Translations under genes and position numbers: made by a program
In this document: in pieces, positions 19,201 to 27,163 of the stretch
How positions within the stretch are numbered: position 1 is the first letter of the stretch
Layout of the letters: each line of letters starts with the position of its first letter
The notes under the pieces: generated by a model
What the model saw: the letters and a program-made list of their open reading frames with translations, nothing else
Told to the model about the DNA's origin: nothing
Databases searched by the model: none
IMG/VR virus record: IMGVR_UViG_3300020281_000024
Span: 1 to 59,206 of that record
Source of the DNA: a virus
Direction: 5' to 3' (one strand)
DNA length: 59,206 nucleotides

Positions 19201-21906
19201 GTACAAGGTTCAACTACTAAAAATATGTTCCATATGAGAAACGCAACTGGTTTAAGAAACTGTACACTACAAGGTTTAACAGGTACATTAGGTTCAGCAA
19301 ACAGTTATGGTACAAAACGTCCTTCAGCAGGTGCTTTTGTTTCATTAGATCCAGGATACGGTCCACAAGATTACAAAACTTGGATCGCAACTCCGACTGC
19401 TGGAACAGTACAATACACACCAACAAATGGTACATATGATCCTGCAACAGGAACAACAGTATTAACAATTGGTGCTCACAACATGGAAGCAGGTGAGTCT
19501 GTGAGAGTAACAACTGGAAGTTTAAGTTTCCAATGTTCACAAGACAACTACAATACAACTCATGCTTATCCAAGATCAACTGACCCAGCGGCAGGTAAAG
19601 AATTATTAGTTGAAGCAGTTACTGACACAACAATTCAAATTAATGTTGGAGCAAGTGGCGGTGGAGACCAATACGTACACAGATGGGTAAGTGCTTCTGC
19701 AAACGCAGTACAACAAGAAACTGTATGTAGAACAGGTGGTAGATCACCTTACGTACAAAACGTTACAAACTTTGGTACAGCGGCAATTGGATTAAAAATT
19801 GATGGAAACTTACACGAAGGTGGTAACGATTCAATCGTTGCTAACGACTTTACACAGGTAATTTCCGATGGTATAGGTGCTTGGGTAACTAACTTGGGAA
19901 GAGCAGAACTTGTTTCTGTGTTCTCATACTACGGACACATTGGTTACCTTGCAGAAAACGGTGGAAAAATTAGAGCAACAAACGGTAACAGTTCATATGG
20001 TGACTTTGGTTGTGTGTCAGAAGGTGTTGACTCAACAGAAGTGCCAATAACTGCAACTGTAAACAACAGATCAACTGATGCACTTGCAGATGTATTCACA
20101 GACGGAAGTGCTATCCAGGCGCTATTCTACAAAAACGCAGGTAGAGAATACGTTGCTAACCAAACAACTTTAACTTTCGCAGGTGATGGTTATGGATTAA
20201 ACACACCAGCGGCAACAGTTAATACAGGTGGTGTATACGAAATTAGAGTAACTGACCCAGCAGGTAACAACTTAGGTGGAGATGGTTACATCACAACAAC
20301 TAACTCAGCACAAACAGGAACAACAACACAAATTACTTTAGCGGCGGCAGACAGCAGAGCCTCTGGTGCTTATGTTGGTATGTTCTTATTAATTACAGAA
20401 GGTAAAGGTGCAGGTCAATATGGTTACATTGACACGTACAGTTCAGCAAGTAAAATTGCAACAATCAAGAAACTTTCAGACAACAGTGCTGGATTTGATG
20501 TATTAGGTGGAGTAAGTGTTGAATCAAGTTTAGATTCTACAACAATTTATGAAATCACTCCAAGAGTACAGATAGGTGCTCCGGATAACGATGGATCAAC
20601 TGCTGTGAGACAGGCAGTTGGTATTGCGACAGTTGTAACAAATAAAATTACACAAATCAGAATAATTGATTGTGGTGCTTCTTACACAAGTGCACCAACA
20701 GTTACACTTGTTGATCCTAACAACACATCAGACGCAACATTACAATCTTACATTGGTGATGGTGTGTTAGGTCCACCAACATTTGTTGCACGTGGTATAG
20801 ATTACAAAACAGCGTCAGTTGGAATCACTGCACAAGGAACACAGGCAACTGTAACTGGAATTACTCAAGCAAGACCACCAGTGATTACTACACAGGCGGC
20901 GCACAATTACAGTTCAGGTGATAGAGTTAAATTCACTGGCATAGTTGGAATGACAGAATTGAATACAGGTGTATTTTACTATGTAAGAGTTGTAAACACA
21001 ACTTCATTTGAACTTTTTGCAGATGATGGATTTACTACTCCATTAGATTCAACAAATTACACTGCATACTCAAGTGGTGGTACAGCAGAGTTGTTTGGTG
21101 GATTTAGAGATTCTTTCCAATCAGGAAAATTCATACAGGTAGAAAATTTAAGTGAATTACCAAGAGCAGGTGCAAACATTGAGTTCGGTCACAGACCAGG
21201 AGTTTATTACAAACTTGTTGCAACTATCAGTCAACTTGGAACACAAACACCTTACAGTGCATTGTTACAAGTTTCACCAAACGTGACGGCGCAGTATGCT
21301 CCGGATCATGGTACAAGTTTATCTATAAGAATTAGATATTCACAAAATAGATTGACTGGACACGACTTCTTAGATATTGGTACTGGTAACTTTAGTTCAA
21401 CTAACTATCCAGGAACACCAAATCAAAATCCAATACCGGCAAACGAAACTGTTGAAGGCGGCGGTGGTAGAGTATTCTTTACTTCAACTGACCAAGACGG
21501 TAACTTCAGAGTTGGTGACTTGTTCAACGTAGAACAGGCAACAGGTATTGCGTCGTTGAATGCAGATGCATTTAACATTTCAGGACTACAAGAATTACAG
21601 TTGGGAGATCTAGCATTAGGAGGATCTAGTGCTTCAATTAACGAGTTCTCAACTGATGGTACAATGGCGGCTAATTCGGACTCCATTGTTCCGACACAGA
21701 GAGCAATTAGAACTTATATCGCTTCACAGATCGGTGGTGGTGCAAGTTCGCTCAATGTTAACTTAATTACTGCTGGATTAGTGGTAATTACGGGTAATAC
21801 GATAAGTACAAGTAACAACAGTAAAATTACTATTAGCAGTGTTGCAAACTTCACAAAAGGAGTAACAGGTGTGCCGATAGCAATGAATATGTTGATACAT
21901 AGTTAA
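16231..21906 (+). CDS. Giant fibre with eight carbohydrate-binding-like repeats and beta-helix, no propeller (1891 aa)
   Basis: Paralogue of the 1720-residue fibre. It again starts with eight W-x-G-x-W...Y-x-C-x3-H-T-S repeats (about residues 9-430), then V-Y-Y-V-S-P-N-G-T-D at about 492. It has two modules of the form C-x-R/D-D-I-x-x-x-I-D/G-x-I-x-D-L-x-x-x-G-N (about 579 and 956), also found near the N-terminus of 33288-40298. A beta-helix continues with V-K-T-G-I-Y-N-E-I-L-P (about 700) and S-Y-G-T-K-R-P-S-A-G-A-F (about 1022). The C-terminal block T-S-T-D-Q-D-G-N-F-R-V-G-D (about 1750) matches the other fibres. The Asp-box propeller of its paralogue is missing. A 29-base stretch at 19843-19871 is identical to 13373-13401. 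Adhesin role inferred. Confidence 0.75.
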   Translation: MAEFKLGRIRFVWKGAWYTGTIYSVDDVVRYGGRTYICVVNHTANAEFQVDLTAANWALMSDGQEWKGNWSLNTTYKPNDIVKYGGYIYIANTGHTSTSSASDGLEVDSSKWDLFIEGFDYKSSWAINTRYKVNDLVKYGGTIYLCITEHTSAATTSLGLENDQAKWEAFSKGFNWLNTWATGTRYKVNDTVSYGGQIYVCVTGHTSNASAAQGLEADQAKWEYLHKGIEYKGAFAGTTRYKANDVVKGGANLYICTVGYTSTTDINADSANWALFVPGLEFEDSWSSATKYQPGDTVTYGGYQYVAKTLNENKVPSTQTSDWALFVTGFNLRGDYNNGTAYKTGDVVRVGGFTYISIADTTGNRPPNVVYWNKLNEGLYWKGNWSNATYYDKGDIVRGTTNTDTSYICVTSHTSNNQAPSTINQPDYPAGAGVDTSVWQLLSGGPENDVLSAGGDILIYGSSGPQRLPIGTAGQALVVNAAGTLPEWGNVGKIDQVYYVSPNGTDQPAPTSGVTLDRAWKTIRYALHEIDKGPNNPQAAYMLTRNKAYIQDETIAWINAQISNNTPPFTSSFTYNATKCRRDIGIIIDATIHDLTHGGNVKSRFAALSYFTPAGTSYVTGQEAETSAAIVQASAIAKLVVANATHSNLQGSTPKYTNASYIAEAGSTDLIETLMKYSSDAITAGNVNGVPAKNNPNITLNVKTGIYNEILPMRVSRNTAVVGDELRSTNIRPAGSVVNSSDVQYSLQGIQRMEAILSDIIQNNSVTKTPSGGVVSITAPGGYIGSNEGTGTAVSSTGGNGSGATFNITVNSFGFVTALAVAAPGQSYQIGDNITIPASTTIIGPSGNTTLGVAVTFPVTAVTSGNTLTQNTDAPAGSAAAGTRAATIADQIEKYIDFKINANGSEPALQGSNIPELTAAYTDARLRLLANKEFIAKEAAEYVKRNNPGVSFVVSDCEDDIKDYVDGIIYDLQFTGNQRSLQGAEWYVNAVQGSTTKNMFHMRNATGLRNCTLQGLTGTLGSANSYGTKRPSAGAFVSLDPGYGPQDYKTWIATPTAGTVQYTPTNGTYDPATGTTVLTIGAHNMEAGESVRVTTGSLSFQCSQDNYNTTHAYPRSTDPAAGKELLVEAVTDTTIQINVGASGGGDQYVHRWVSASANAVQQETVCRTGGRSPYVQNVTNFGTAAIGLKIDGNLHEGGNDSIVANDFTQVISDGIGAWVTNLGRAELVSVFSYYGHIGYLAENGGKIRATNGNSSYGDFGCVSEGVDSTEVPITATVNNRSTDALADVFTDGSAIQALFYKNAGREYVANQTTLTFAGDGYGLNTPAATVNTGGVYEIRVTDPAGNNLGGDGYITTTNSAQTGTTTQITLAAADSRASGAYVGMFLLITEGKGAGQYGYIDTYSSASKIATIKKLSDNSAGFDVLGGVSVESSLDSTTIYEITPRVQIGAPDNDGSTAVRQAVGIATVVTNKITQIRIIDCGASYTSAPTVTLVDPNNTSDATLQSYIGDGVLGPPTFVARGIDYKTASVGITAQGTQATVTGITQARPPVITTQAAHNYSSGDRVKFTGIVGMTELNTGVFYYVRVVNTTSFELFADDGFTTPLDSTNYTAYSSGGTAELFGGFRDSFQSGKFIQVENLSELPRAGANIEFGHRPGVYYKLVATISQLGTQTPYSALLQVSPNVTAQYAPDHGTSLSIRIRYSQNRLTGHDFLDIGTGNFSSTNYPGTPNQNPIPANETVEGGGGRVFFTSTDQDGNFRVGDLFNVEQATGIASLNADAFNISGLQELQLGDLALGGSSASINEFSTDGTMAANSDSIVPTQRAIRTYIASQIGGGASSLNVNLITAGLVVITGNTISTSNNSKITISSVANFTKGVTGVPIAMNMLIHS

Positions 21907-21924
21907 TAAAAGGAGAAAAAGGAC

Positions 21925-22245
21925 ATGGCATCAGGAAGAATAGGAAAAGCAAATCTTACTGCCGCTACCAATACCACTGTGTATACGACACCTGCTTCAA
22001 CTTTCACGGTTGCAACAGTATCGTTTTGTAACAGAGGTAATCAAGCCATTGCTGTTAGATTAGCGGTGGCGGATAGTGCGACTCCAGATAACGCAGAATA
22101 CGTTGAATATGAAACAGAAATTCTGAGTCACGGAGTGTTAGAAAGAACTGGTTTAGTACTTGCGGCAACGCAAAAATTGGTTGCATATTCAAGTGCGGCT
22201 AACGTAAGCGTGGTTGTAACTGGAATTGAAACAAGTACTGCTTAA
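21925..22245 (+). CDS. Small beta-rich virion protein (106 aa)
   Basis: A 106-residue Ala/Thr/Val-rich protein placed just after the 1891-residue fibre, with AAAGGAG at about 21909-21915. It loosely resembles the 110-residue proteins at 280 and 8518 (K-L-V-A-Y-S-S-A-A-N-V-S-V-V-V near the end) and, like them, follows or precedes a large fibre. No catalytic or membrane features are seen. Likely a minor structural protein; the paralogy is suggestive only. Confidence 0.55.
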   Translation: MASGRIGKANLTAATNTTVYTTPASTFTVATVSFCNRGNQAIAVRLAVADSATPDNAEYVEYETEILSHGVLERTGLVLAATQKLVAYSSAANVSVVVTGIETSTA

Positions 22246-22260
22246 TTTTATGTAAATTAA

Positions 22261-22268
22261 CATAAATA
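22261..22268 (+). promoter_or_regulatory. T4-type late promoter motif (CATAAATA)
   Basis: Core 23 bases before the ATG at 22292, with GAAGG at about 22277-22281 between them. Confidence 0.6.
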
Positions 22269-22291
22269 GTATAAACGAAGGAAACAAAAAA

Positions 22292-22624
22292 ATGGGAAGA
22301 TACATATCAACAACTGGAACTGCTGGAGTATCCACTAAAATAGTGAGTACGACACACCAAGCGGCGGTAAATGAGAGAATCTTAGCAAACAGTTCTTCAG
22401 GAACGTTTACAATAACGTTACCAGCGAACGCAAGTTTATTAGTTAATGACACAATTCAGATCATTGACGCAAACTCTAGTTTTGGAACTAATGCGGTAAC
22501 TGTTGCAAGAAATTCATCTTTAATTCAAGGAAGTGCAGACGACTTAACACTTGACTTAAATGGTGCAATAGTAACTTTAATTTACACAGGCGCGACTTAT
22601 GGTTGGATCGTAGGTGCTGTATAA
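22292..22624 (+). CDS. Small virion protein (110 aa)
   Basis: Beta-rich 110-residue protein (S-S-G-T-F-T-I-T-L-P-A-N-A, then N-D-T-I-Q-I-I-D-A-N). This pattern of a short capping domain with T-F-T-I-x-L-P-A occurs in many phage fibre and appendage proteins. The end (A-T-Y-G-W-I-V-G-A-V) is hydrophobic but too short for a clear membrane anchor. It precedes the cysteine-rich paralogue cluster. Function not recognised. Confidence 0.5.
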   Translation: MGRYISTTGTAGVSTKIVSTTHQAAVNERILANSSSGTFTITLPANASLLVNDTIQIIDANSSFGTNAVTVARNSSLIQGSADDLTLDLNGAIVTLIYTGATYGWIVGAV

Positions 22625-22672
22625 TATTTTTATTATATTACACTTATAAAACTAATTGGGGAAACGGAGACT

Positions 22673-23635
22673 ATGGCAAGTTTAAAATCATTACTCGGTA
22701 CAAAGCAGGACGCATTCGTATCGGTTGCGGAATCTAACCTAGAAAAAGGTCAGATTTTTACATACCATAACGGTGCAAACTACTCTAGAATATGGTGCGG
22801 ATTTTGTTTCCACCCGGACGTATCTGGAACAGCAGTAATAGAGGCGTGGGGAGCAGGTGGCTCTGGCGCTGAGATGTGTTGTTGCGGTTTTGGTCTTCCA
22901 GGTAACTCAGGTGCCTACGTTAAGAAAACAGTTGTTATGTCACCAGGCGATTACATTTGTGGTTGCACTGGTATATCTTGTGGTAACTCAGATAGTTTAT
23001 GTTTTAGAGGTTGTTCAGAACCTACCATGGTAAGATTATGCATAGGTGGAACAGAGACTTGTATGTGTGCAGAAGGTGGTAGAGGTGGAATAACTTATTG
23101 TTCAACTAACTCAAGTTTTTATTGTTGCTACAGAGCAAATGGTTTCTGTGTAACAAAAACAGACAACAACCAATGTGGAATTATTTGTAACCAGTGTAAC
23201 GGGGCATGGGTAGCCTGTGCATATGGTGGAGAGATTAACAAGCCAGGATTAAATTCTTGTGTGTCAGCATTTGGTTGCTATCCTTCATGTATTTGTATGT
23301 TTAATCACCACATTCCAACTCCAGCGGGACAAGGTTCCAAAGAGGGAAGGATGATTGTATATACAAATGACAACAATAACGATTTTGCACAATGGTCAGG
23401 TAACGGTCATCACCAACACAGAGCAAATTTAGGATCAGGTAGATTCCCAACAGGCGGTATACCTTGGTCATCTTGTTGGGGAGCGAGTAAGGCTTGTGGA
23501 TGTTACAACAATGATGGTTGTGTGCCAGTACTTCCAGTTGGATCTGGTGGTAGAGGACCTAACCCTTGTCCAGGTGTTAGAGATCACGCAATCAGAGGTG
23601 GCTTTGGAGCAGTGAGGATTAGATTTATAAGTTAA
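22673..23635 (+). CDS. Cys/Gly-rich virion adhesin-like protein, copy 1 of 3 (320 aa)
   Basis: First of three tandem paralogues. It contains about 30 cysteines in 320 residues by hand count, with many glycines. Features: N-terminal M-A-S-L-K-S-L-L; W-G-A-G-G-S-G-A-E-M-C-C-C-G-F-G-L-P-G-N (about 60-80), a polyglycine turn of the type seen in T-even adhesins; cysteine pairs C-G-C, C-M-C, Y-C-C-Y, I-I-C-N; and a conserved end R-G-P-N-P-C-P-G-V-R-D-H-A-I-R-G-G-F-G. There is no signal peptide, so disulfides would form only after lysis or in the periplasm; metal binding is another possibility. ATG at 22673 with GGAGA upstream. Probably a receptor-binding tip (inference). Confidence 0.6.
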   Translation: MASLKSLLGTKQDAFVSVAESNLEKGQIFTYHNGANYSRIWCGFCFHPDVSGTAVIEAWGAGGSGAEMCCCGFGLPGNSGAYVKKTVVMSPGDYICGCTGISCGNSDSLCFRGCSEPTMVRLCIGGTETCMCAEGGRGGITYCSTNSSFYCCYRANGFCVTKTDNNQCGIICNQCNGAWVACAYGGEINKPGLNSCVSAFGCYPSCICMFNHHIPTPAGQGSKEGRMIVYTNDNNNDFAQWSGNGHHQHRANLGSGRFPTGGIPWSSCWGASKACGCYNNDGCVPVLPVGSGGRGPNPCPGVRDHAIRGGFGAVRIRFIS

Positions 23636-23644
23636 GGATTTATT

Positions 23645-24658
23645 ATGGCAAGTTTAACAACATTATTACAAACCAAATATGATTTTGCAGTAGGTAACGA
23701 GACTAACCTAGAGCAAGGAAGAATTTATCAGTACTATCCAGGCAGTGCTAGAGGCACAAACTTTAGATGTCACGTTTGTTTCGTGGCACCATCGGCTGGT
23801 ACAGCAACTATCGAGATATGGGGTGCTGGTGGATCAGGTGCTGAGATGTGTTGTTGTGGATTTGGATTAAACGGAAATCCAGGTGCATACAGTAAAAAAA
23901 CTTTAACAATGGCATCAGGCTGTTTCATTTGTGGAATAGTTGGTCAGTCATGTGGTAACGCAGATGACCTATGTCACAGAGGTACTTCGGAACCAACACA
24001 AATTTGTTGGTTTGCAGGTGGTACAGATGGATGTATGTGTGCCCAAGGTGGTAAGGGTGGTTACACTTATTGTTCAACTGGTAACTCACCATACTGTTGT
24101 TTCATAGCAGGCGGATTCTGCGGAACACAAGGTGGAGACCAATACTGCGGAATTATTTGTAACTTTAAAGATTCATCAAGTGAACCAACTTTCTGTGCTC
24201 AGGCATATGGCGGTGATACAAACTGCTACGGTGGGTTCAGTTGTTGGTATTTCAGAGGATGTCAACCAAACTGTAACTGTAGAAACGTTCCAGTAATTAA
24301 ATTCCCTCCAGGAATGATATCTACTTGTGGTGGAGAAGTTCATTACACATTAGATTCTGACAATGGTAGATCTCAATGGTCAGGAATGGGTGGTTGGATG
24401 AATGCCTCTCACGGATTTAACCTTGCAACAAGATCACCAACACAAGGTGGTCCATACACTGCTTGTTGGACAGGTAACAGAAGTTGTGGTTGTTATCAAG
24501 CCAATGGTTGTATACCTTTCATGCCAGCAGGTATAGGTGGACAAGGTCCAAGACCATGTGATGGCGTAAGAGATCACGCACACAGAGGTGGACATGGTTT
24601 AATTAGAATTAAATTTGTAAGTAGCACTAACGACTACGATTTAGATAGTGCACCGTAA
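23645..24658 (+). CDS. Cys/Gly-rich virion adhesin-like protein, copy 2 of 3 (337 aa)
   Basis: Second tandem copy, starting 9 bases after copy 1. The shared core includes W-G-A-G-G-S-G-A-E-M-C-C-C-G-F-G-L-N-G-N, C-M-C-A-Q-G-G-K-G-G-Y, C-G-I-I-C-N, C-W-T-G-N-R-S-C-G-C-Y and G-V-R-D-H-A-H-R-G-G-H-G. The middle third (about 175-260) and the last ~10 residues (S-T-N-D-Y-D-L-D-S-A-P) differ most from the other copies, suggesting a conserved scaffold with a variable receptor-facing part. Cysteine positions in the scaffold are conserved between copies even where other residues change, arguing that they are structural. Confidence 0.6.
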   Translation: MASLTTLLQTKYDFAVGNETNLEQGRIYQYYPGSARGTNFRCHVCFVAPSAGTATIEIWGAGGSGAEMCCCGFGLNGNPGAYSKKTLTMASGCFICGIVGQSCGNADDLCHRGTSEPTQICWFAGGTDGCMCAQGGKGGYTYCSTGNSPYCCFIAGGFCGTQGGDQYCGIICNFKDSSSEPTFCAQAYGGDTNCYGGFSCWYFRGCQPNCNCRNVPVIKFPPGMISTCGGEVHYTLDSDNGRSQWSGMGGWMNASHGFNLATRSPTQGGPYTACWTGNRSCGCYQANGCIPFMPAGIGGQGPRPCDGVRDHAHRGGHGLIRIKFVSSTNDYDLDSAP

Positions 24659-24680
24659 GGATAAGGAGTAAATATAGTAT

Positions 24681-25658
24681 ATGGCTAGTTTAAAAGGATT
24701 ACTAACTAACAGAAACCCAGCAGAGATGATCGAAGAGAATCTCGAGACTGGTTATATCTACGTTTGGTCTCCAGGAACTAACTACACAAACTTCTGTAAT
24801 GGTGTATGTTGGAAAGCACCAGCGGCAGGTACAGCACACATAGAAATATGGGGAGCAGGTGGCTCGGGTGCTAGAATGTGTTGTTGCGGTGATGGATTAC
24901 CAGGCAACGCAGGTGGATATGCTTACAAAAAAATTACTGTAGAAGCAGACGATACATTAACAGGATGTACAGGTATGCCATGCTACGCACACTCACTTTG
25001 CCACTCAGGTTGTTCAAATCCAACAGGCATTTGTTGGGTAACACAAAACAACGGAAATGGTTGTATGTGTGCAAGAGGTGGATACGGTGGTAAATCTATG
25101 TGTACAACAGGAAGTTCTTTATACTGTTGTTACAGAGCACAAGGTTTCTGTACTGTAAGATGTAACAATGATAACTGTGGATTAGTTTGTAACGTGTGTA
25201 CAGACGGTAACACAGAATCTTGGCAGGCGTGTGCATACGGTGGAGATATCAACTGTTGCGGACAGTTCGGTTGTGTATCTTTCTTCGGATGTTGCCCACA
25301 CTGTAAATGTAGATTCCAACAACACGTTCCGATTCCAGCAGGACAATTTGCTGTTAACGGTGCGTTGATAACTTTCCAGAAAGAGTCGGATGGAACTCCG
25401 ATGTCTAACTGGTCAGGTAACCAAATTTTCCAATACTATGCGGCTTTGAACTCAGCATCCAAATCGCCAAGACAAGGAACTCCAGACTCACACTGTTGGA
25501 GATCAGATAGAGCGTGTGGATGTTATGAAATGCAAGGATGTAACAATTATCTACCAGTTGGTGGTGGGGGAATTGGCCCCAACCCATGTCCGGATGTAAG
25601 AGATCACGGAATCAGAGGTGGATTCGGAGGAGTAAGAATCAGATTTGTTGCTTCATAA
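24681..25658 (+). CDS. Cys/Gly-rich virion adhesin-like protein, copy 3 of 3 (325 aa)
   Basis: Third tandem copy: W-G-A-G-G-S-G-A-R-M-C-C-C-G-D-G-L-P-G-N, C-M-C-A-R-G-G-Y-G-G, Y-C-C-Y-R-A-Q-G-F-C (close to copy 1), C-G-C-Y-E-M-Q-G-C, and P-N-P-C-P-D-V-R-D-H-G-I-R-G-G-F-G. It is nearer to copy 1 than to copy 2 in the central region. Its upstream sequence has both AAGGAG (24663-24668) and an overlapping AGTAAATA (24667-24674) six bases before the ATG, so it may have its own late promoter. Role as in the other copies, inferred. Confidence 0.6.
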   Translation: MASLKGLLTNRNPAEMIEENLETGYIYVWSPGTNYTNFCNGVCWKAPAAGTAHIEIWGAGGSGARMCCCGDGLPGNAGGYAYKKITVEADDTLTGCTGMPCYAHSLCHSGCSNPTGICWVTQNNGNGCMCARGGYGGKSMCTTGSSLYCCYRAQGFCTVRCNNDNCGLVCNVCTDGNTESWQACAYGGDINCCGQFGCVSFFGCCPHCKCRFQQHVPIPAGQFAVNGALITFQKESDGTPMSNWSGNQIFQYYAALNSASKSPRQGTPDSHCWRSDRACGCYEMQGCNNYLPVGGGGIGPNPCPDVRDHGIRGGFGGVRIRFVAS

Positions 25659-25670
25659 TAATTGAAGTTA

Positions 25671-25678
25671 GATAAATA
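25671..25678 (+). promoter_or_regulatory. T4-type late promoter motif (GATAAATA)
   Basis: Core 23 bases before the ATG at 25702, with AAGAGG in between. It separates the adhesin cluster from the next transcription unit. Confidence 0.6.
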
Positions 25679-25701
25679 AAACTGTAAGAGGATATAAAAC
25701 T

Positions 25702-26346
25702 ATGTTTACAAAAGAATTTGATATAGCAATGCCAAATGAACCAATGAAGAACGACTTCAGTGGTGGTGCAACAATCACTGGAACTTACAAAGGTCCAAGA
25801 TACATTAAAATCGAGTACAACAATGACACTAAAATTGTTGGTAACTGGATTGACGAAGGTGACGCAGAGGCAGATTTCGCAGGTAACCCAGTAGCAGAAG
25901 GTTTTTCATCAACAACTTTAGACGCAGATGTTGATACAAAATGGGTTGCATACATAACAGGTCTTTATACAACAGGCGACGTTGCTGACTACGAAGAAGA
26001 TTTAGGCACAACAGATGAAAACGGCGACGCAGAGAAATGGACTTTTTACTGGCACGATGGTTCAGGTGTACTTGCACAGATTTACAATCAAGGTACAATG
26101 AAATTTGAAGATGGTGCAATAGTAGAACCAACAGTAAGAACACACTCAGTAACAGAAGCAGAATTCACAGAATCAGTAAACGAACATATTGCTAACGCAA
26201 CATCAGAAGCGGCAAGAGATGTTTACTCAGATGATGAAAAAGCGGCAATCAATGCTTACAAATCTACACTAGAAGGTTTAAGCACGAGGTATTCTGGTAA
26301 AGATCACTGGAAGATTCCGTTCCCACAACAACCAGACTACAAGTAA
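25702..26346 (+). CDS. Conserved hypothetical protein (214 aa), paralogue of 26390-27118
   Basis: Acidic 214-residue protein. Shared with the next gene: M-P-N-E-P-M/L-P-N-Q-P opening with D-D/N-D-F-S, the centre W-V/E-A-Y-I-T-G-x-Y ... Y-E-E-(D/E)-L-G-T-T-D, G-V-L-A-Q-I-Y, and the end H-W-K-I-(P/K)-F-P-x-x-P-(D/N)-Y-K. These conserved blocks define a two-member family here. No enzyme motif is recognised. Its position after adhesins and before sugar-transfer genes fits either a structural or a glycan-related role; neither is supported directly. Confidence 0.5.
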   Translation: MFTKEFDIAMPNEPMKNDFSGGATITGTYKGPRYIKIEYNNDTKIVGNWIDEGDAEADFAGNPVAEGFSSTTLDADVDTKWVAYITGLYTTGDVADYEEDLGTTDENGDAEKWTFYWHDGSGVLAQIYNQGTMKFEDGAIVEPTVRTHSVTEAEFTESVNEHIANATSEAARDVYSDDEKAAINAYKSTLEGLSTRYSGKDHWKIPFPQQPDYK

Positions 26347-26376
26347 TCATTTTTTAAAGTAAGGTTTCGTACACAA

Positions 26377-26384
26377 AATAAGTA
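26377..26384 (+). promoter_or_regulatory. Late-promoter variant AATAAGTA, start codon 5 bases downstream
   Basis: AATAAGTA differs from the usual core by one A-to-G change and lies five bases before the ATG at 26390, the same spacing and same change as before the terminase gene (58238-58245). There is no ribosome site close to the ATG, consistent with a leaderless message. Confidence 0.4.
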
Positions 26385-26389
26385 CGAGT

Positions 26390-27118
26390 ATGCCTTACAA
26401 AGATTTAGCAGTACCAAGGGAAGACAAATACTCAGAAGATGATATGAATCATCTGACTTTCATCAATAACAAAATTCCATTCACCGTAAATTTACCAAAT
26501 CAACCATATGTAGATGATTTCAGTGAAGGCATAACGCACGATTGCTTTTACATAGGAATGAATTACATCAAAGTTAATAGAAGAATCAGTGACGGACTTG
26601 TATTAGAAGTATTAACCGAAGCACAAAAAATGGAAGAAATAGAGTCCAGAAAAATTATTCATGACGAAGGTTGCGACAGTTTTATAATAGACGCAAGAGA
26701 ACACACTTGGGAAGCGGCATACATCACTGGAAGATATTATCATGAGGACATACCGAATTACGAAGAGGAACTTGGCACAACAGACTTTTGGGGTAAGCCT
26801 GAAGTTTGGGATTACAGCCACACTCCAGAAACTGGCGTACTGGCACAAATTTATTATGTAAATTCGATGTATTACAATGATGGAAAATTTAGTAAGCCTA
26901 AATTCAGAGAACACATTATTAAAAGAGAAAGTTTTGACGATATGGTACAAGTACACATAAGAGACACAGTACGCGAACTAAAAAGAAATGTTTACAAGCC
27001 AGAAGATATAGAATACATAAAAAAATATGGTGAATGGCTTAAAACAGTGCCCGAAACATACAAAAATATTAAGCATTGGAAAATAAAATTTCCTCCCCTG
27101 CCTAATTATAAACCTTAA
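26390..27118 (+). CDS. Conserved hypothetical protein (242 aa), paralogue of 25702-26346
   Basis: Carries the same blocks as its neighbour: D-D-F-S-E-G, W-E-A-A-Y-I-T-G-R-Y, Y-E-E-E-L-G-T-T-D, G-V-L-A-Q-I-Y, and ends with H-W-K-I-K-F-P-P-L-P-N-Y. It is longer at the N-terminus (P-Y-K-D-L-A-V-P-R) and in a Lys/Arg-rich helical region at about 185-220. No domain recognised. No Shine-Dalgarno sequence is seen close to the ATG; a promoter variant sits five bases upstream. Confidence 0.5.
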   Translation: MPYKDLAVPREDKYSEDDMNHLTFINNKIPFTVNLPNQPYVDDFSEGITHDCFYIGMNYIKVNRRISDGLVLEVLTEAQKMEEIESRKIIHDEGCDSFIIDAREHTWEAAYITGRYYHEDIPNYEEELGTTDFWGKPEVWDYSHTPETGVLAQIYYVNSMYYNDGKFSKPKFREHIIKRESFDDMVQVHIRDTVRELKRNVYKPEDIEYIKKYGEWLKTVPETYKNIKHWKIKFPPLPNYKP

Positions 27119-27163
27119 TCAGACTTAACACTCCTGGAATAACCCAATCATTAAATAAATTAT

